Assembly: GCF_021130785.1 (NCBI RefSeq)
Contig: NC_060209.1
Span: 21,289,501-21,353,500 of the forward strand
Source of the DNA: Homalodisca vitripennis
Taxonomy: Eukaryota > Arthropoda > Insecta > Hemiptera > Cicadellidae
Reading direction: 5' to 3'
Length of the DNA: 64,000 nucleotides
Below, one piece after another: positions 25,601 through 40,400 of this stretch. Made by a program: the position numbers and the translations under genes. The stretch's first letter is position 1; each line of letters opens with the position of its first letter. The notes under the pieces were generated by a model. That model saw nothing but the letters and a program-made list of their open reading frames with translations. It was not told where the DNA came from and searched no databases.

Positions 25601-28600
25601 TTATTTAAAGGATATATTTGGGTGTTTCCAGACATAATATACACCCTGTATATAATTTTAATTTGTATCTGGTTAAATTATAAATTTATATTTTTTATAT
25701 AGTTTATTTGAGAAAAATAAATGAGTCAGCATAGAAGTAATTTAAAGTAATAGTAATATCTCATCACTTCCAATTTCCTATTTCATATAAGCACATAATA
25801 ATACACAATATAATATAATACTACACAATAATACATTTCATATTATTATTATTTCATTATTACATAATTTTACAGACAGTTTTCAACTGACAGCATTTAG
25901 TCAGTAGTGTGTTTTAAATGTAAGTTAGATTGCCATCTTCAGGTTAAACATATCAATTGATACATGTTTTTAATTGACATCTAAGTTGTAAATACAATAT
26001 TTGCACGTATTACGTATGGTTTATAAATACTATCCAGTTGATATAATAATAATGAGTTTTTACCCACATTTTGTATATAGTTTTCTATACAAATTATTTC
26101 TTTTTTTTTCTTCTTTCTGTAACTTCCCTCTTCAGCCTTCTTCATGGTTTCTCAACTTAACCATCCATCTCTTCATCTCTTTCTGCTTGTAATACAATGA
26201 CAGAAAGAATAGAATAGATGGATATAACTTGAATATAGAAATGAATATAACTTGTTTATCATGCTGAACTAACTTTTATTAGATGTAGAATATCTAACAT
26301 TGACACCATTCTTTGTATATGGAAATGCAATATTATGAATAAAGATTATTTTCATTTTATTTCATAGATAGGTACTGCAAGGGGCAAATTAAGCAATATA
26401 TACAAGCACTTGTTTCCATCATAATTCCTGCCATTTTTCCTGTAAATCATTGCATTTTTCAATTGTACTAATTTCATTTGATATAAAATTATTAAAACAT
26501 AACACGTGATGAGTCAGAAAGTACCAAAGTTGCCCGTGGAATGTTGTGAAGACAAGAATTTTTCAATTCTGTATCTTTTGTCAAAGAAATTATAGTGAAA
26601 TTGCCTTTATTTCTTATCATAGCCAGGTAATTTAGTCTACTATTCTAGTACACAACATGTTATAGGAGTGATAGTAGACCTCTTAAAGTGCAACATAATT
26701 TTAAGTAATTACACATTACCAAGAGATTCTCTAACAAGGTCTTGATACAGACAAGGCTGTGCGAACACAGTGTGTAGCTGTGTTTCATTCATCATATTGT
26801 CTTCTGGAAACAGATTTGAACAATTGATGGCTTCATTTCATGCCCAGAAGGGATTTTTATGGACATTTACCATCGTTCACTGATTTTTTGCATCACTGAA
26901 CAATGGCAAATGTCCAAAGAAATCCTGTTTCCTTCACAATCCTTCCATTGTCAAAAACACACTTCAAACAAAGAATCATCCTAGATGATAAAATAATATC
27001 ATTGTGTCCAAATTAACAGTTTCTCATAACTTTAGACAGTTTTAATATAATTGTTCCATGTCAATCATACACTATACCCTTGTAAAATGGTGCAGGTGTA
27101 GATGAAATATTCGTAGCCAAGAGGGCACACGAGAGAGGGCCAGGCCAGGTGCTGACACTGGGTCAGAATCATGTTGGACAGTTGGGACTGGGTCCTGATG
27201 TGTTGGAGCGTGCAAGGCCCGCTCTGGTCCCCGAGCTTGACAATATTGTGGAGGCATGTGCAGGTGGCATGCACACCATCTGTCTTACCAATGATGGAGA
27301 GGTAAGTGTTTCAAACTCCCCTCTGTTTTATTTATTTGTACAGTTTTAAATCTAATCAAGCTAAATTATTCATTTAAAATTAATTGAAAGTGTAAAGAGC
27401 TATTCAAATATTATAACTGGACAATTGTCTCAATAAATTTAATTTTTATCCTAAAATGTAGTTTTATGTTTAGTTCTATCTCTTTTTTTGAATTGGAATA
27501 TGCTTTATTTGTCAGTATTGTAGTATAGAATGCATTTATTATACATAATTAATAATAGACAGATTACATCACCAACTTAAAGTTATAAAACAACACTCTC
27601 ATTATATAGGAAATATACAAAATATATTATACTGGAATATCTTTTCGGTATTACATTTTAATTGAAGATCCTGACTATTCATATAAAATGGTGATTTGGA
27701 TGATTTGAATTCATTAACATTCAAATTTGTGTAATGGGTTTTCTATCATAAAATTTTTCAAGTGTGCTTGAATTTGATTGTTCTTCTTATATGTCTGACG
27801 AATTAAGATAATGTATCACTGAATTTACTCCCTTGATGTGTAGTTTTTATGTAATTTTTTTAAACGTGATGGCAATCTTTCTCCTCTACTTAATTTAAAA
27901 GCGCTAAACATGTCACAGTTGACAGATATCAGTTCTCAGTTCTTTGTTTTTCCTAGCTTGTGCAAGTGTATCTTTAAGTGGTTGTGCTTGCTTATGCGTT
28001 GATGGATTTAAAAAAAAAAAAAAAAAACCTTCGGAATTGTTGACAAATTTCAAAATAGTTAATAATTTAAAAAATTTTACGATCTATGTAAAACAGATAG
28101 TGAGATGCCTATCAAAAGACAAAATGTATGTTGCTCCCGGCTTATGCAAGTGTACCTTTAAAATGGTCATGCTCACTACGCATTGACAGATTATGTTCAA
28201 ACAAGTACCGTTGAGTGTGAATTAAATTGTTCAAATAATTGGTGTCTAGTAAATGTTTTTGTAACTATACTGGTTTTTATTTTTGTTTGACTTTAAAAAT
28301 TTTCAACAAACACCATTTTGTTGATATTTAAGAAAATAAAACAATTATTTTTAAAATCTACCTTTGATTTATTCGAACCTATGTATCAAATTTGGTTTCC
28401 TTAGTATTACTAGTTTTAGAGATATACTATAAAAAATAATATGGGTGCATTTTATAAAAATACAAGATGGTGGCTAGTGGCTAAACAAGACATTTCTTAA
28501 CCTATGTTTTGTATAACGTTTTTTGTTTGGAATCATAAGTACTATCAGTCACAGAAATCTGTGACATTCTTTTGTGAACACTCTGTACATATACACACAG

Positions 28601-31600
28601 GAAAAATTATAGAAATAGAGTTATTTTCTTCATAATTGTGTTTGAATTTCATTTTGCTAGAGCATATTTACTTCATCCTGGTATGAGAATCCTGGCATCA
28701 TACCATACTTATGCCAGGATTATCAATAATGGTTGTTTCGAAAACATATGAAATTTATTTCACACCTTTTAAACCTTCATTATGAATATAAATTGCTACA
28801 AATTCATATTCAAATTAGGTCAAACTGGTAGTTAACTAGCATAATCGAGTAAAACTTTTAAACAGATATTCCATATAGTCTTTTTCTGGAGTAGAACTTT
28901 AAGAAAAACTTTAAAGGTATGTTTAGAAGCCAAGTCTGAGTGTGGGTGAGTCAGCGTTAGACCATGAAGCGGACAGGGGTGACCCAAATGTTTTAAATAA
29001 CTTGTCCAAAATTCAATACAATGTTCGTGTTAATGTTGACTTACGTTGCAAAATTCAATACAACGTATGTGCTAATATTGACTTATGCTGCAAAATTCAA
29101 TACAACATATGTGCTAATGTTGACTTACGCTGCAACATTCAATACAACGTATGTGCTAATGTTGACTTATGCTGGTTATATTTTTAGGTTATAACGTTTG
29201 GCTGTAACGATGAGGGTGCTCTCGGACGGTCAACGGCAGTGGAAGATAGTGAGACCAAACCAGGCAAGGTGAAACTGGATGCCAAGGCAGTTCAGGTATC
29301 AGCTGGGGATTCCCACTCTGCGGCTCTACTGGAGGACGGACGAGTCTTTGCCTGGGGAGCCTTCCGGGTAATTGCATGCTTAGTGTGTGTGTGTGTGCGT
29401 GCATGTGTAAGGTTATCAGTGGAGCTCTGTATGATGCTTTCCATTATAGATGAACAATTCTTGGTACTATTTAATATTCCTACTGAGGCATCGTACTAAA
29501 TTTATTCAACAGTTTAATTACACAAAAGAGAAGAAAAATTGAATAAAACTCAATCTCGGACAGTACTTCTTGTAATTTTATTTACAGGACTCCCACATTC
29601 TAGTGTAATATGTTTAGAAGTCATAGGATCTTTTTTAACTGTTGTAGGGTGCATTATTTGGACAAAATTTTAAATAATTATAGGTAAATAGGAAACAGTA
29701 AATGTAAAATTAATTCTTTTTTCTCCAAGATATTTATAGGTACGAGTAAGGAATACAAAATGTGTCACTTAACAGGCTTCTTTGAGGATCCATGTAAAAT
29801 ATCTAATCAATAGCCCATTCAGCATTAGTACATTAGGCTACATGTGTTGCTATGTCATATATTTTACTCAGTTTTTGTACAAACTTATTTATTCTATGAT
29901 TTTATCATTGGCATTATGGTTACCCAAAATGCTCAGCCAAATTCTGTTGAACTACATGCCCTATTATCGAATTCAGAGGTGCTTATACAGAAATAAATCG
30001 TCATGAAAATTGTGTCGGTTGATACTATATGCCCTACTCTCTCTATTACTTTTCTACCCAAATAAAGCCACTGGAGTAATAGGTGTGATAATTTTTAGTG
30101 GAGTACGAATTCATATTATCCTCCTAGAGACAGTGGACAGTCTGCAGTATAACTTCTGTGTCCGTTGATAAAACACATTGTTAATATTCTTATAAGAATT
30201 TCGTTGTCGGTTTTTAGGACCACCTAAGCCTATACACATTACCTACTAGTTTTCGTAAACCTGATATTTCATACATTTTTGTCTAGTAATACTTCAAATA
30301 TGTTCATAATTTACAAAACTAAGGTAGATGAAATTAATTCTGTAACAATTGTGATAAAATGTGAAAGAACTGTGAATATAGTCAAATAGAAGTAACTGCA
30401 AAGCATTAACTACAATAAAATGGAAATAAAACTACATCACATTTAAAAAATATGATTTAAATGAAAACGGGACCAAATGATGAATGAGAAAACTAACTTG
30501 TACAAAAGCAAATATTACATGTGTAAATTATTAATAATATAAGGGGAAACCGGACCACCCAGAACATGAATAAATTAAGCCTGGTACACCTAACACTGTG
30601 GTTCTAATTGTGGGTGTATCATTGTCACTAAGTGACATCCCTTGACATTCAATAACAGACAATATGTTACGTTTGTATCTGTTATTCTGGCTGAATAACT
30701 TGAATATTCAGAAACAAAAGTTTTAAAAGATTATAAATACAGGAAAATCCTGGTTAACCGAAATAAACGGTGGCAACCATTTCAGATAACTTGTATTTCA
30801 GTTAACCCAATTATAAGTGGCCTTTTAGAAAGAATGCATAGGAGAAATGTTCTTTTGTTTGGATCTTGGCAAAATTTTGAATTGAAGAACATATCCAGCT
30901 TCAGTAAGATATATAGAAAACTTGAATGTGTTCGAAATTAATAAAATTTTTACCAAAAATCTGTAAAAATAGTTCTGTATAAACCCAAGTATCTTAAATT
31001 TTTTACTAAAAATGAATTAATGTCTTCAGGGATAATGTTAGCTTCTTAACATTAGTGCTGTTAGGGCAATAACAGAGCCAGGAATAATCATATTAAGTTG
31101 TGAACTTTAATTTAATTCACTTCATTTGACTATACTATACTAATTGCATTTAAACCATTGACTACCTATTAAAATTCAAATATTTTCGCCCTCAGGTACC
31201 AAATTAATTGTTGATTTTCTAATAGAAATAATCGTATTGTTGTGCAGGGTGAATTAAATATATTAAATTACCATATAACATGATTGTATAAATTGTATTT
31301 TACTATCTTATATTGGTTTTAAACCATATCTACCACAAAAAATACAATTATGAGGTTAATTAGCTTGTCTTGGCCACTCCCTTTATTGTCATTTTCACTT
31401 AAAATTTCGTCATCAATCTTACCATCACTCACTTCATTTTTATTTTATTTGAGTATGTACAAAGTTACAAAAGCTCTCAGAAAATACAACGTTATTTTAC
31501 TGCGATGTCATTTCAGATAGCAACTAATCAAAACAAACAATCAACAGATGAAATGGTAAACAACAATCGATTTCGAGAAAGAAGTCAACCAGCTTCAAAA

Positions 31601-31843
31601 TTTTAAATGTTACATTTGAACACACCATCGATATAACAATACAGACAAATGCCTAAGTAATCACTATCGAGAATATTTTTCAGCTGCAAAATTATGAAGT
31701 AGTGTGATGGGGCAAAGCCTGTCATAATAATACCAGTTTGTTCCCTTGAAAAAATATCTAGTCTGTATAGGTTCCCTTTGTACTACTACTTGAGTGAGGT
31801 AAAATAAACCACTTTCTGTAGTTTTTACCATAAGTGTGGTAAC

Positions 31844-31890
<47 letters not shown>

Positions 31891-34800
31891 CCAAAAAGTG
31901 TCTATAAATGAAAAATGTGAAATATTTTTGTATATATCTAATAGTTTGAGCACAAGACTCATCCTTATAGGAGAGTCCTAAAATTTAGCTTATTAGGTGG
32001 TGCATAATTTGTATCAGTGAGCCAGTAAGTCGTGGGCAAGCCTTTGGTTCACTGCGGCTTTGCCCTCAGACCCACGGAGAGATATTATTCTGAATTTTAT
32101 AATGTATTGTCAAATAAGAATTGTCCATAATTTTTCTGGATGTATGTGAATTGGTTTTAATGTTGGTATGTGTGACATGTGATCACATACTACAATTCAG
32201 TATATTTAATAGCTATTTTCTATTGCACTTTTGTTTCTGTTGTATTCCTTCCACTTGTAAACAAGATGCGTCATTTTCATGTCATTGCGAGACTGTTATT
32301 GTGTGGACATGAGAGAGCATATATGAGAGTATGTGCATATATGTGTTTGATGAGTTATGTAGTATTGCATATTTTTTTTAATTTTTGGGACATTGCATAA
32401 TGAATATAAATTTAGATTTCTAATGTAAAAAAATGATATTTATTTTAGAATGTCAGAAGTGTTTTAAGAGTTCATTAATGAAAGATAATACTATCAAATC
32501 TTTATAATGATATCTATAAAATTGATATTTCTTCTGTTCAGGATTCTCATGGAACCATGGGTTTGACCATAGATGGTATCATGCAAACCCCTACTCTTAT
32601 GGGAGTCAGTGATAAGGTATGTACTCAGATATTACATTACTGTAGAAACTTGTGAAAGTGTTTGAAGTTTAACATTGTTCTTAGCATGTTGGGTGGGCTA
32701 TGTTATAATGACTGACAACAATATTAGTTAAATGTTCAGTGTCACTGTATCGTAACCAAACATTATCGACCTATTTTAATTCTAACACATCTTGTTCCCT
32801 GAATACTTCTCTGATGCTAAATTTGAGTTTAACACTTCCAGCTTTTCCAACAACTGCAATAAGAAAAATATTTTTTAAGCTGCTGCAACTACTCTAAGGT
32901 ACTAAAGGTCTACTGAAAAAAACCTTTTAATCCTTTTAAATGGCAGTTTTAAATTTCCTGCGCTGACGAGTCTTTATGTTTGGGTTATTTGTATCCTCTG
33001 CTTTAAAGTATTATTAATAATACAGATATAATATTAAAAAAAAACATGTATTTTATATATATTTTAAAATACATGTAAATTTTATATATTTCAAAGCATG
33101 TAGATTATAATAGTTTAAAATATTATCCCTTTTCAATTATTTTGTTTCAGGATTCTTTTGGACTAAATGGTTTATTAAAGATGAGGGAGGAAAATGAATA
33201 TTGCATAGAACGATTTTGTACTAATCATAAACTTTAAAAATAGTCAAAAATTTCCAAAAAAGAATTGCCTCAATTTGTGATAGTACATTAATTAATTGTG
33301 ATTTGATTAATCCATCCTCAGGACTACTACTTCCTGCTTATCTTAACAGCAGAGGGGAGTGATTGATGTTTTTTTTTTACTCAGTCAAATTGAGCATTTA
33401 ATACCTTAACAATTCTATTGGCCATTCTAATAGGCAGTACCCAGTAAGCTCTTGGTGAGAAGCGGTTAGAATCTAAATAAGTGGTTAGAATCTAAATAAT
33501 TGGTTAGAATCTAAATAAGTGGTTAGAATCGAAATAAGTGGTTAGAATCGAAATAAGTGGTTCTGTGTTGTAACAGGTGATGAGGATAGCGTCAGGCACA
33601 GACCACCTGCTAATGCTGACGAGACAAGGTCAACTGTATACCTGTGGCTGTGGGGAGCAAGGCCAACTGGGGAGACTGTCAGAAAGAGGAGCCAACCGGA
33701 GTAGTCGGCAAGGTTTGAGTAAGTACCGAATTGCTTCATAATATTGTAGTTGGGATGTTTTTTAGGAGTGGAGTAGTTTTTAAAATCAAGGCAAGATCGG
33801 ACGGTTGGTTATTTTTTCTTTCCAAAATTTGGAAGTAGACATGGGTAAGATTTTTTAAACATTTAAATTCTTTAAAGTCTGTTTCTTGAGTAGAAAAAGA
33901 GGAATTGCAATTGTAAGTAATTAAATTTTGCATTGGTACATTATTTTAGACTTGCCCAGGGTCAGCATTAGGTAATTCTCAGCGCCATGCAAAAAATTGT
34001 AAATAATTGCATGGTTGGTTACAAAGAAGCTCAAGATGAACTCTTGTAGAAGTTTATTTACAAATAATGTTATAAAATATTTAGTACCATTTATGGTAAT
34101 TTAAAACGTATCTAGGAACAACAATACCAATGTGATAATTGGAACAATAGTCGTTTTATGGTTGTTTGTGCTTCAATTTGCCTTGAGTTTCGGTTGTACT
34201 GCTACGGTTCAGTTAAAATTAAACTGCAATATACTGTTTGTTTGTTAACGTTATGCAGTTTAAAAATTTACTTATTTATTGAACTGTTATTAACAAAATA
34301 AGAAATAAAAATTTACATATGTTTTGCACATGTAAAAGCTCTGTGATTCTATTGTGGATGTCATAACATTGTTGATACTTAAGAGACTACTTGAAGTTTT
34401 TGATGTGCAATTATTATTCTACGGATTTTAGGATCTTGTGTTAGGTTTTATTGTTAAAATCATGAAGCATCAATCATATATGTATTGTAAAACTATTCGT
34501 AATACTTGTTATGAATTTTTTTTTATAACTGAAGGAGGTAAAAGTTACACAATTTAACCCTTAGCGAGCCACAAATAAATAACCAAAACTACTCCTAAGA
34601 GCCATACACCTTAAAAATAAAAAAAATTCCCACATACCAAAACCAATTTTTTAAAATAATTCTTATAACATAAGAGGTAACAAAAACAACAAAATATTTT
34701 TTTTCACACTTTATTGTTAATTTACAGTCAAAAAATGGTAAAATCATAATTTCACTGAAAAAATTTATTTTGACATTCTGACATCACGATAATAATACAT

Positions 34801-36026
34801 AAACTACACTGTACATTGATTAAAAATATTGATTAACATCAAAATTGAAAAGATAAATACGCGGATCGAAAATGGAAGGGCGAATAAACACCTAACCTCA
34901 CGGAAGGCTACAGGCAGACTGAGCGCTCGTCAGTAGACGTCGTTGGCTCTGCGGTAGACTATGAACATTCAGCTGCCCGCCATTTTGTCGCTCGAACAAG
35001 AGCCGTGACCTTCAAAATAGACACAAACGGTTGTCCCTTGTTTAAATAAACATTGTTTAACAGTTTTTACTAAGTTTCTTACCCAGAAATGCTTTTAAAT
35101 AGTATTAAAAAAATTGATTTTGCGTCAGTGGACGTCGTTTGCTTTTAACGCTAGTTTAGGCATGACGTCTAGTAACGTCATTGGCTCTTAAAGTGTTAAT
35201 GGAATAAGATTCAAAAGTTTTGAATTTGCTAACACATTATAACCAAAACTACACACACTTACACAAATATGTACGTTTAAAAATATAGCATAATAATTAG
35301 TGCTTTATTTACTAAAGTTTTGGTATTTAATTCAAAATTTATTTTACAACTTGAGTCAATTAAATGATATTGTATGCTTTCCACTAGGGGAAAAATGTAT
35401 GATGATGAAGTAATATGATGGAGTATGTTTTAGATCAACTTCTGATGCCAGCCCTCGTCAAGTTCAACATCAAGTCTCGGTTAGAATTTGACCAAATCTG
35501 GACTGGAGCATACTGCACGTTTGTCCGAGAGAAAGAAAAGGGGAAAATCTTTGTGTTTGGACTCAACAACTATAAACAATTGGGTAAGTCCTAAACTAAG
35601 ATTTGAAAAAGCTAAGTAATGGTAGTGACCAAGTCTACTGCAATCGGTTCAGTTTCAGATTTGATGTAATTTTAACCTTTATTCGATGTTCTCCACAGGT
35701 CTGGATCACACACAGGTCTACTTCCATCCATCGCTGTCAGAAGCTTTCTCAGACAAGAATTGGCTGAAGGTTTGCGGAGGCCAACATCATACTCTGGCAC
35801 TTGACTCAAATGGTAACTCTTCACTGAAACTGTATTGTGCTTAAAGTGGAGTTTATTTAATGTGACAAATGTAATAATGTGAATATTCCTAGGGAGGATG
35901 TAAGACTTGTATATTACATTCTGGCCTTAATGTAGATTGGTCTACTAGTCCATCTCAACTGGACTGGTTTTTGTAAATTATTTTAGATTGTGCAAATTTT
36001 TGAGAATGAAATTGTTTTCAAAAAAG

Positions 36027-36059
<33 letters not shown>

Positions 36060-36943
36060 AAAGCAGTTCAAAATAAAACTACAATTATTTTGTACAATAT
36101 TTCGTTGTAATTAACAACTTTTTCAAGTACACTTAATAGACACAGAATAAAATAAACAAACAAAAGAAGAAACACCTGATAATAAACATTCTAAATGTAA
36201 ATACAATTTTGACATGTAAACAAGTTTTGATTAGTTGTTAATTTAACAATAATAACATAATATAATATAATATAATTTTGAATTTAGGTAAATTTGTATC
36301 ACAATCTAATTATTCAAGTGGAAAACAATAATTTAGCGAATGTTTAGTCCATATGGTTGTTTTGATTTCAATATAAGTTGGTGTGCCAATTCATTATTCC
36401 TTAAATTTAAATCATTTCTAGAGCTGTTTTCACAAGGAGTAATTTTGCTTACAGCTTTGAGTTTGTAACAATCCTCAAAGCTTTTGTTATGGTGAATAGC
36501 GTGTAAGGCTACTGGTTTTTTGTCGTCTTTGTGATTGATAGAAAAATGGTGACCGGTCATTCTTACCCGCAAAGAATTTGAGGTTTGCCCAATGTAGTCC
36601 TTGGGACAAAACCTACAGGTTAGCTGGTAAATTGAATTGTTGGAGGTACAGTCCAATTTACCAGCTATGGGATAAGTTTTTTTTAGTGACACTACTTTGG
36701 AATTGATCGGTCTTATCCATAATTTTGCAAATACCACAACGTGGTTTATTACAAGGTTCACAGCCAAAAGATAAATTTTCATAATTTTTTCCAACATGAA
36801 TTTTGGGCCTTACAAGCATATTCTTCAAATTTTTAGGTCTCTTAAATACTATTCTAGGTGGCCTGGACAATAATTTCTCAGTTAAGGGCGAGTTTTTTAA
36901 AATTTCATAGCCAATATATATATATATATTAATGTAATGAAAG

Positions 36944-37013
<70 letters not shown>

Positions 37014-37364
37014 TTAATAAACATTGAATCACAAAAAGTACTTGCTCCGCCGGGACTCAAACCCGGATCTCTCACTTGCCGGGTGAATGTGCTACCATTA
37101 CACCACAGAGCCCTCACTTTTTACGATTCAATTATTTTGTATTTGGCAGTTTCTTTCACATATGTGTTTAAATAACCAAACTAACATAAGATCGGAAGAC
37201 CAAATACCTGTCAAATGACTTTTATTTACTTTCATTAAATTGTATAAGTGGCAATAGCCTAATTTAATTTCAATAAACATTGAATCACAAAAAGTACTTG
37301 CTCCGCCGGGACTCGAACCCGGATCTCTCACTTGCCGGGTAAATGTGCTACCATTGCATTACAT

Positions 37365-37407
<43 letters not shown>

Positions 37408-40400
37408 ATTAATTGACATCAATTTTATATTGCTGTTTAACAGTTAAAACCATGTATCGGTTAGGTATCTGTAACCATCAAAGTTAAGCAAATTCAGCAA
37501 ACTTGTAAAGACATTTTATTTATCCTTCAGCATGTTACATACATTCGAATGGATATTGTCATGTTGTTTAAACAATCATTCTCAAAGTTTTTACGTTTGA
37601 GAGTACACACATTAAAAAAAATACAAATACTAATTATTCAGATTAAATTTCGTAGGTTACAACTTCATATCACATCTTATATACCTTTATAATATTTGTC
37701 CAATTAATGGAATGGATTTTTTGATAGCCAGTCGTGTAACACTATGGTAAACTTTTTCTATGTCAGATTTCGCCATGAAGCAAGTAGAATTTTATACATT
37801 TTTAAGCCTTTGATGGTAATTTTATGGTTTGTGTTAACCTATACCGTGGTAATTCGAGCTTATTACTATTTCTAGTATGTTTCTTAAAAGGTATTTGTTA
37901 AATTCTTTCTTATTTACAATGGGTAAAATACTGATTTTTACAAAAAGAGGTCTACTATGAGTTAATGGCTCGGATGCCTACCCATTCCCCCATATCACCA
38001 ATACCTTATAATACTTTCAAAAAATGAGAAATAGGCCATTTGTACATAACTAATAGCAAATATATATACAAATATATGCAAATTCAGCTAGAAAATACTG
38101 TTGTCTAAACAATGCTGCACATGAATTAATTATTAACTAATAGACTACAAAAAAGTCCTAGAATGAAACAAGTATATTCACATAAAATTTTTTTAGAAGC
38201 ATTCAAAATTTACTACTTTAGTAATAAATTTAATTTTTAACCCATTACCATAAGTATTTACATAGGAAATAAAGGTACCACAATACCATAAAACTTTGAT
38301 GTATCTGTACTGTTGTCTGTTACAGAGCAGCACTAAACATACTGAGAATTCTTCCTAATCCATCATATCGTTTGCCCCAAACAAGAAGTGGACAGAATTT
38401 TAATTTTTAACTAACTGCTTTAATTTTAAAACAATGAACAATGAATCTGAAAAAAGATTAATTACATGATGTAAATATGCATTTAATAGTTTACATATTT
38501 GTGTTTTTATAAGTTTTTATGATAAATTTAACCCTTCGACGCACCGTGACGTACGCCGTACGTCTAGTGTTTACCGCTTAAATCGGCCCTCGACGTACGC
38601 TGTACGCATCGCGCAGTCCGATCCTATAACGAATATATTTCAGTTATTTTCGGTGTAATACATTCGAGTTATACATCGTTGGAAAGAAGATGAAATGAAC
38701 TATCGGTGTATCGATACCTATGTATCGAAAGCCGTTCAACATGTAGTTTATAGTAGACGAAAAAACATTGATCAAGGTGGCGCTTGCTGTCTCTAACTAC
38801 GCAATTGACTGTGAAACGACTTTGTCTGCTGGCATGACGATGTTATTATTTGTGTTTAGCTGTTTATTTGTTTGGTTATGTTTGGTATTGTAATAGAATA
38901 TAATAAGAATATGGGGGTGTGGACCTTAGAGATCAAATGCTAGATAACTATCTACTGGAAAGGAAAAGAGGTACTAAATGGTAGATGAAAGTCTTCAAGC
39001 GTATGCTAAACATTACAATTATGAACTCATACATCATTTGGAAGTCAGAACACAACAATATTGATCACTTAACATTTAGATTAGGGCTAGTAAAAGAAAT
39101 TTGGAAAGATTTCAACAAGAGGTACCAAGAACAGTTCAAGGCAGACCATCCACTGAGCCTCCACCAATGCGCCTAACTGAAAAACATTTTATTGAAAAGA
39201 TTCCACCAACTGGGAAAAAAGCAAAGCCTCAAAGGAGATGTGTGGTTTTCTACAAACATGGCAGAAGAAGGGACACAATCTACTGGTGTCCCCAATGTGA
39301 GGCTGGCCTATGCCTAGAGGACTACTTCACTACATATCACACAGTTGCAAATTTCTAATATAAGTACAGCAAATAACTTCCAGTAAACATGTCTTAAAAA
39401 ATTTTGTAATGGTATTTTGTACATGTTTGTATGGGTATACTTATATTTTAGCTATACAATCACTTTTACAAGTATAGGCTTAACAAAAAATCATTTAATG
39501 TATGTATAGGTAATGTTGTCACAAAACTATGAAAAACGAGAAATTAAGTGGACCACTTAGGGTGTGTTCAGTTCAAATTAAATAGTGCGTTGAAGGGTTA
39601 AAAGAAATAACTTTAATTTGGTTTATGTTTCATAACAATATTTTCTATAGGACTCAAGCTATTGCAATTTGTTTTTGAAACCAGCCAAACTATGAAAAAA
39701 TATAAATTTCTAGGTGCTAATGTCACTAAAAATAACATACCAATGGGTTAATATAGTAAAATATGTTCTCTAGAAAATTACATTAAGCAGTCAGTTCTCA
39801 GTTTCCTAAAAAAACAAACTTCTGTCCCTTATCTTTTGCTGTGTATAGCATTATAAGTAATTCAATTTAAACATCATAAAACTAAAATGTCTTACTTGCG
39901 AGAGGCAAGAGCTGCAGCTAGCCCTGGTTGCACAACTTAATAAATTAGAAATCCCTAAGAAGAAAATTCATTTGTATCGTCTCTCCCTGTATGGTGTCCT
40001 AAAGCTATGTCATAACAGTATAATCCTTAGTTACTGGTATAGCCTAGTACAGCAATATATTATGTGGTTTACAGGGGTGGTGTACAGTATGGGCAGGAAG
40101 GAGTACGGAATGCTGGGTCTAGGTGAAAAATGTACTGACATGGACAGACCCACTCCGATCCCAGCGTTACAAGGCAAGAAGTGTATCGATATCTCCTGCG
40201 GAAGCTCTGTATCGTTTGCAGTTACAGAAGATGGTGAGTGCTTAGTTCATACTTAAGAGCAGCCTGTTAGTGGTTTGTTGCTCTACGGTGGTTTTGTAAT
40301 ATGTCAAGAATATGTAAAAGTAAAAAATTAGAACTTAAAAATCGAAATGTTTAAATATTATATATTTTTTTCAGCAAAGGCTACAGAATAATAACATAAT

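Noticed and set aside
28942..29187. Alternative RCC1 exon continuing the ORF through the 42-bp repeat
   Set aside because: The frame ends in TAG exactly at the exon 3 acceptor and the repeat sequence has no RCC1 similarity.
31664..31894. Lysine-rich ORF on the minus strand
   Set aside because: Its start is the complement of a 44-base poly-T tract; the remainder has no motif.
36092..36131. Active hammerhead ribozyme in the Penelope fragment
   Set aside because: A stem and GAAA are present, but the CTGATGA core reads CTTGAAAA and the cleavage-site stem is weak, so only a degenerate trace is supported.
37038..37110. A tRNA gene on the minus strand
   Set aside because: The cloverleaf-like fold is real, but a second copy 250 bp away shares a non-tRNA tail, position 33 is not T and the element carries a TA tail. 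It is a SINE head.
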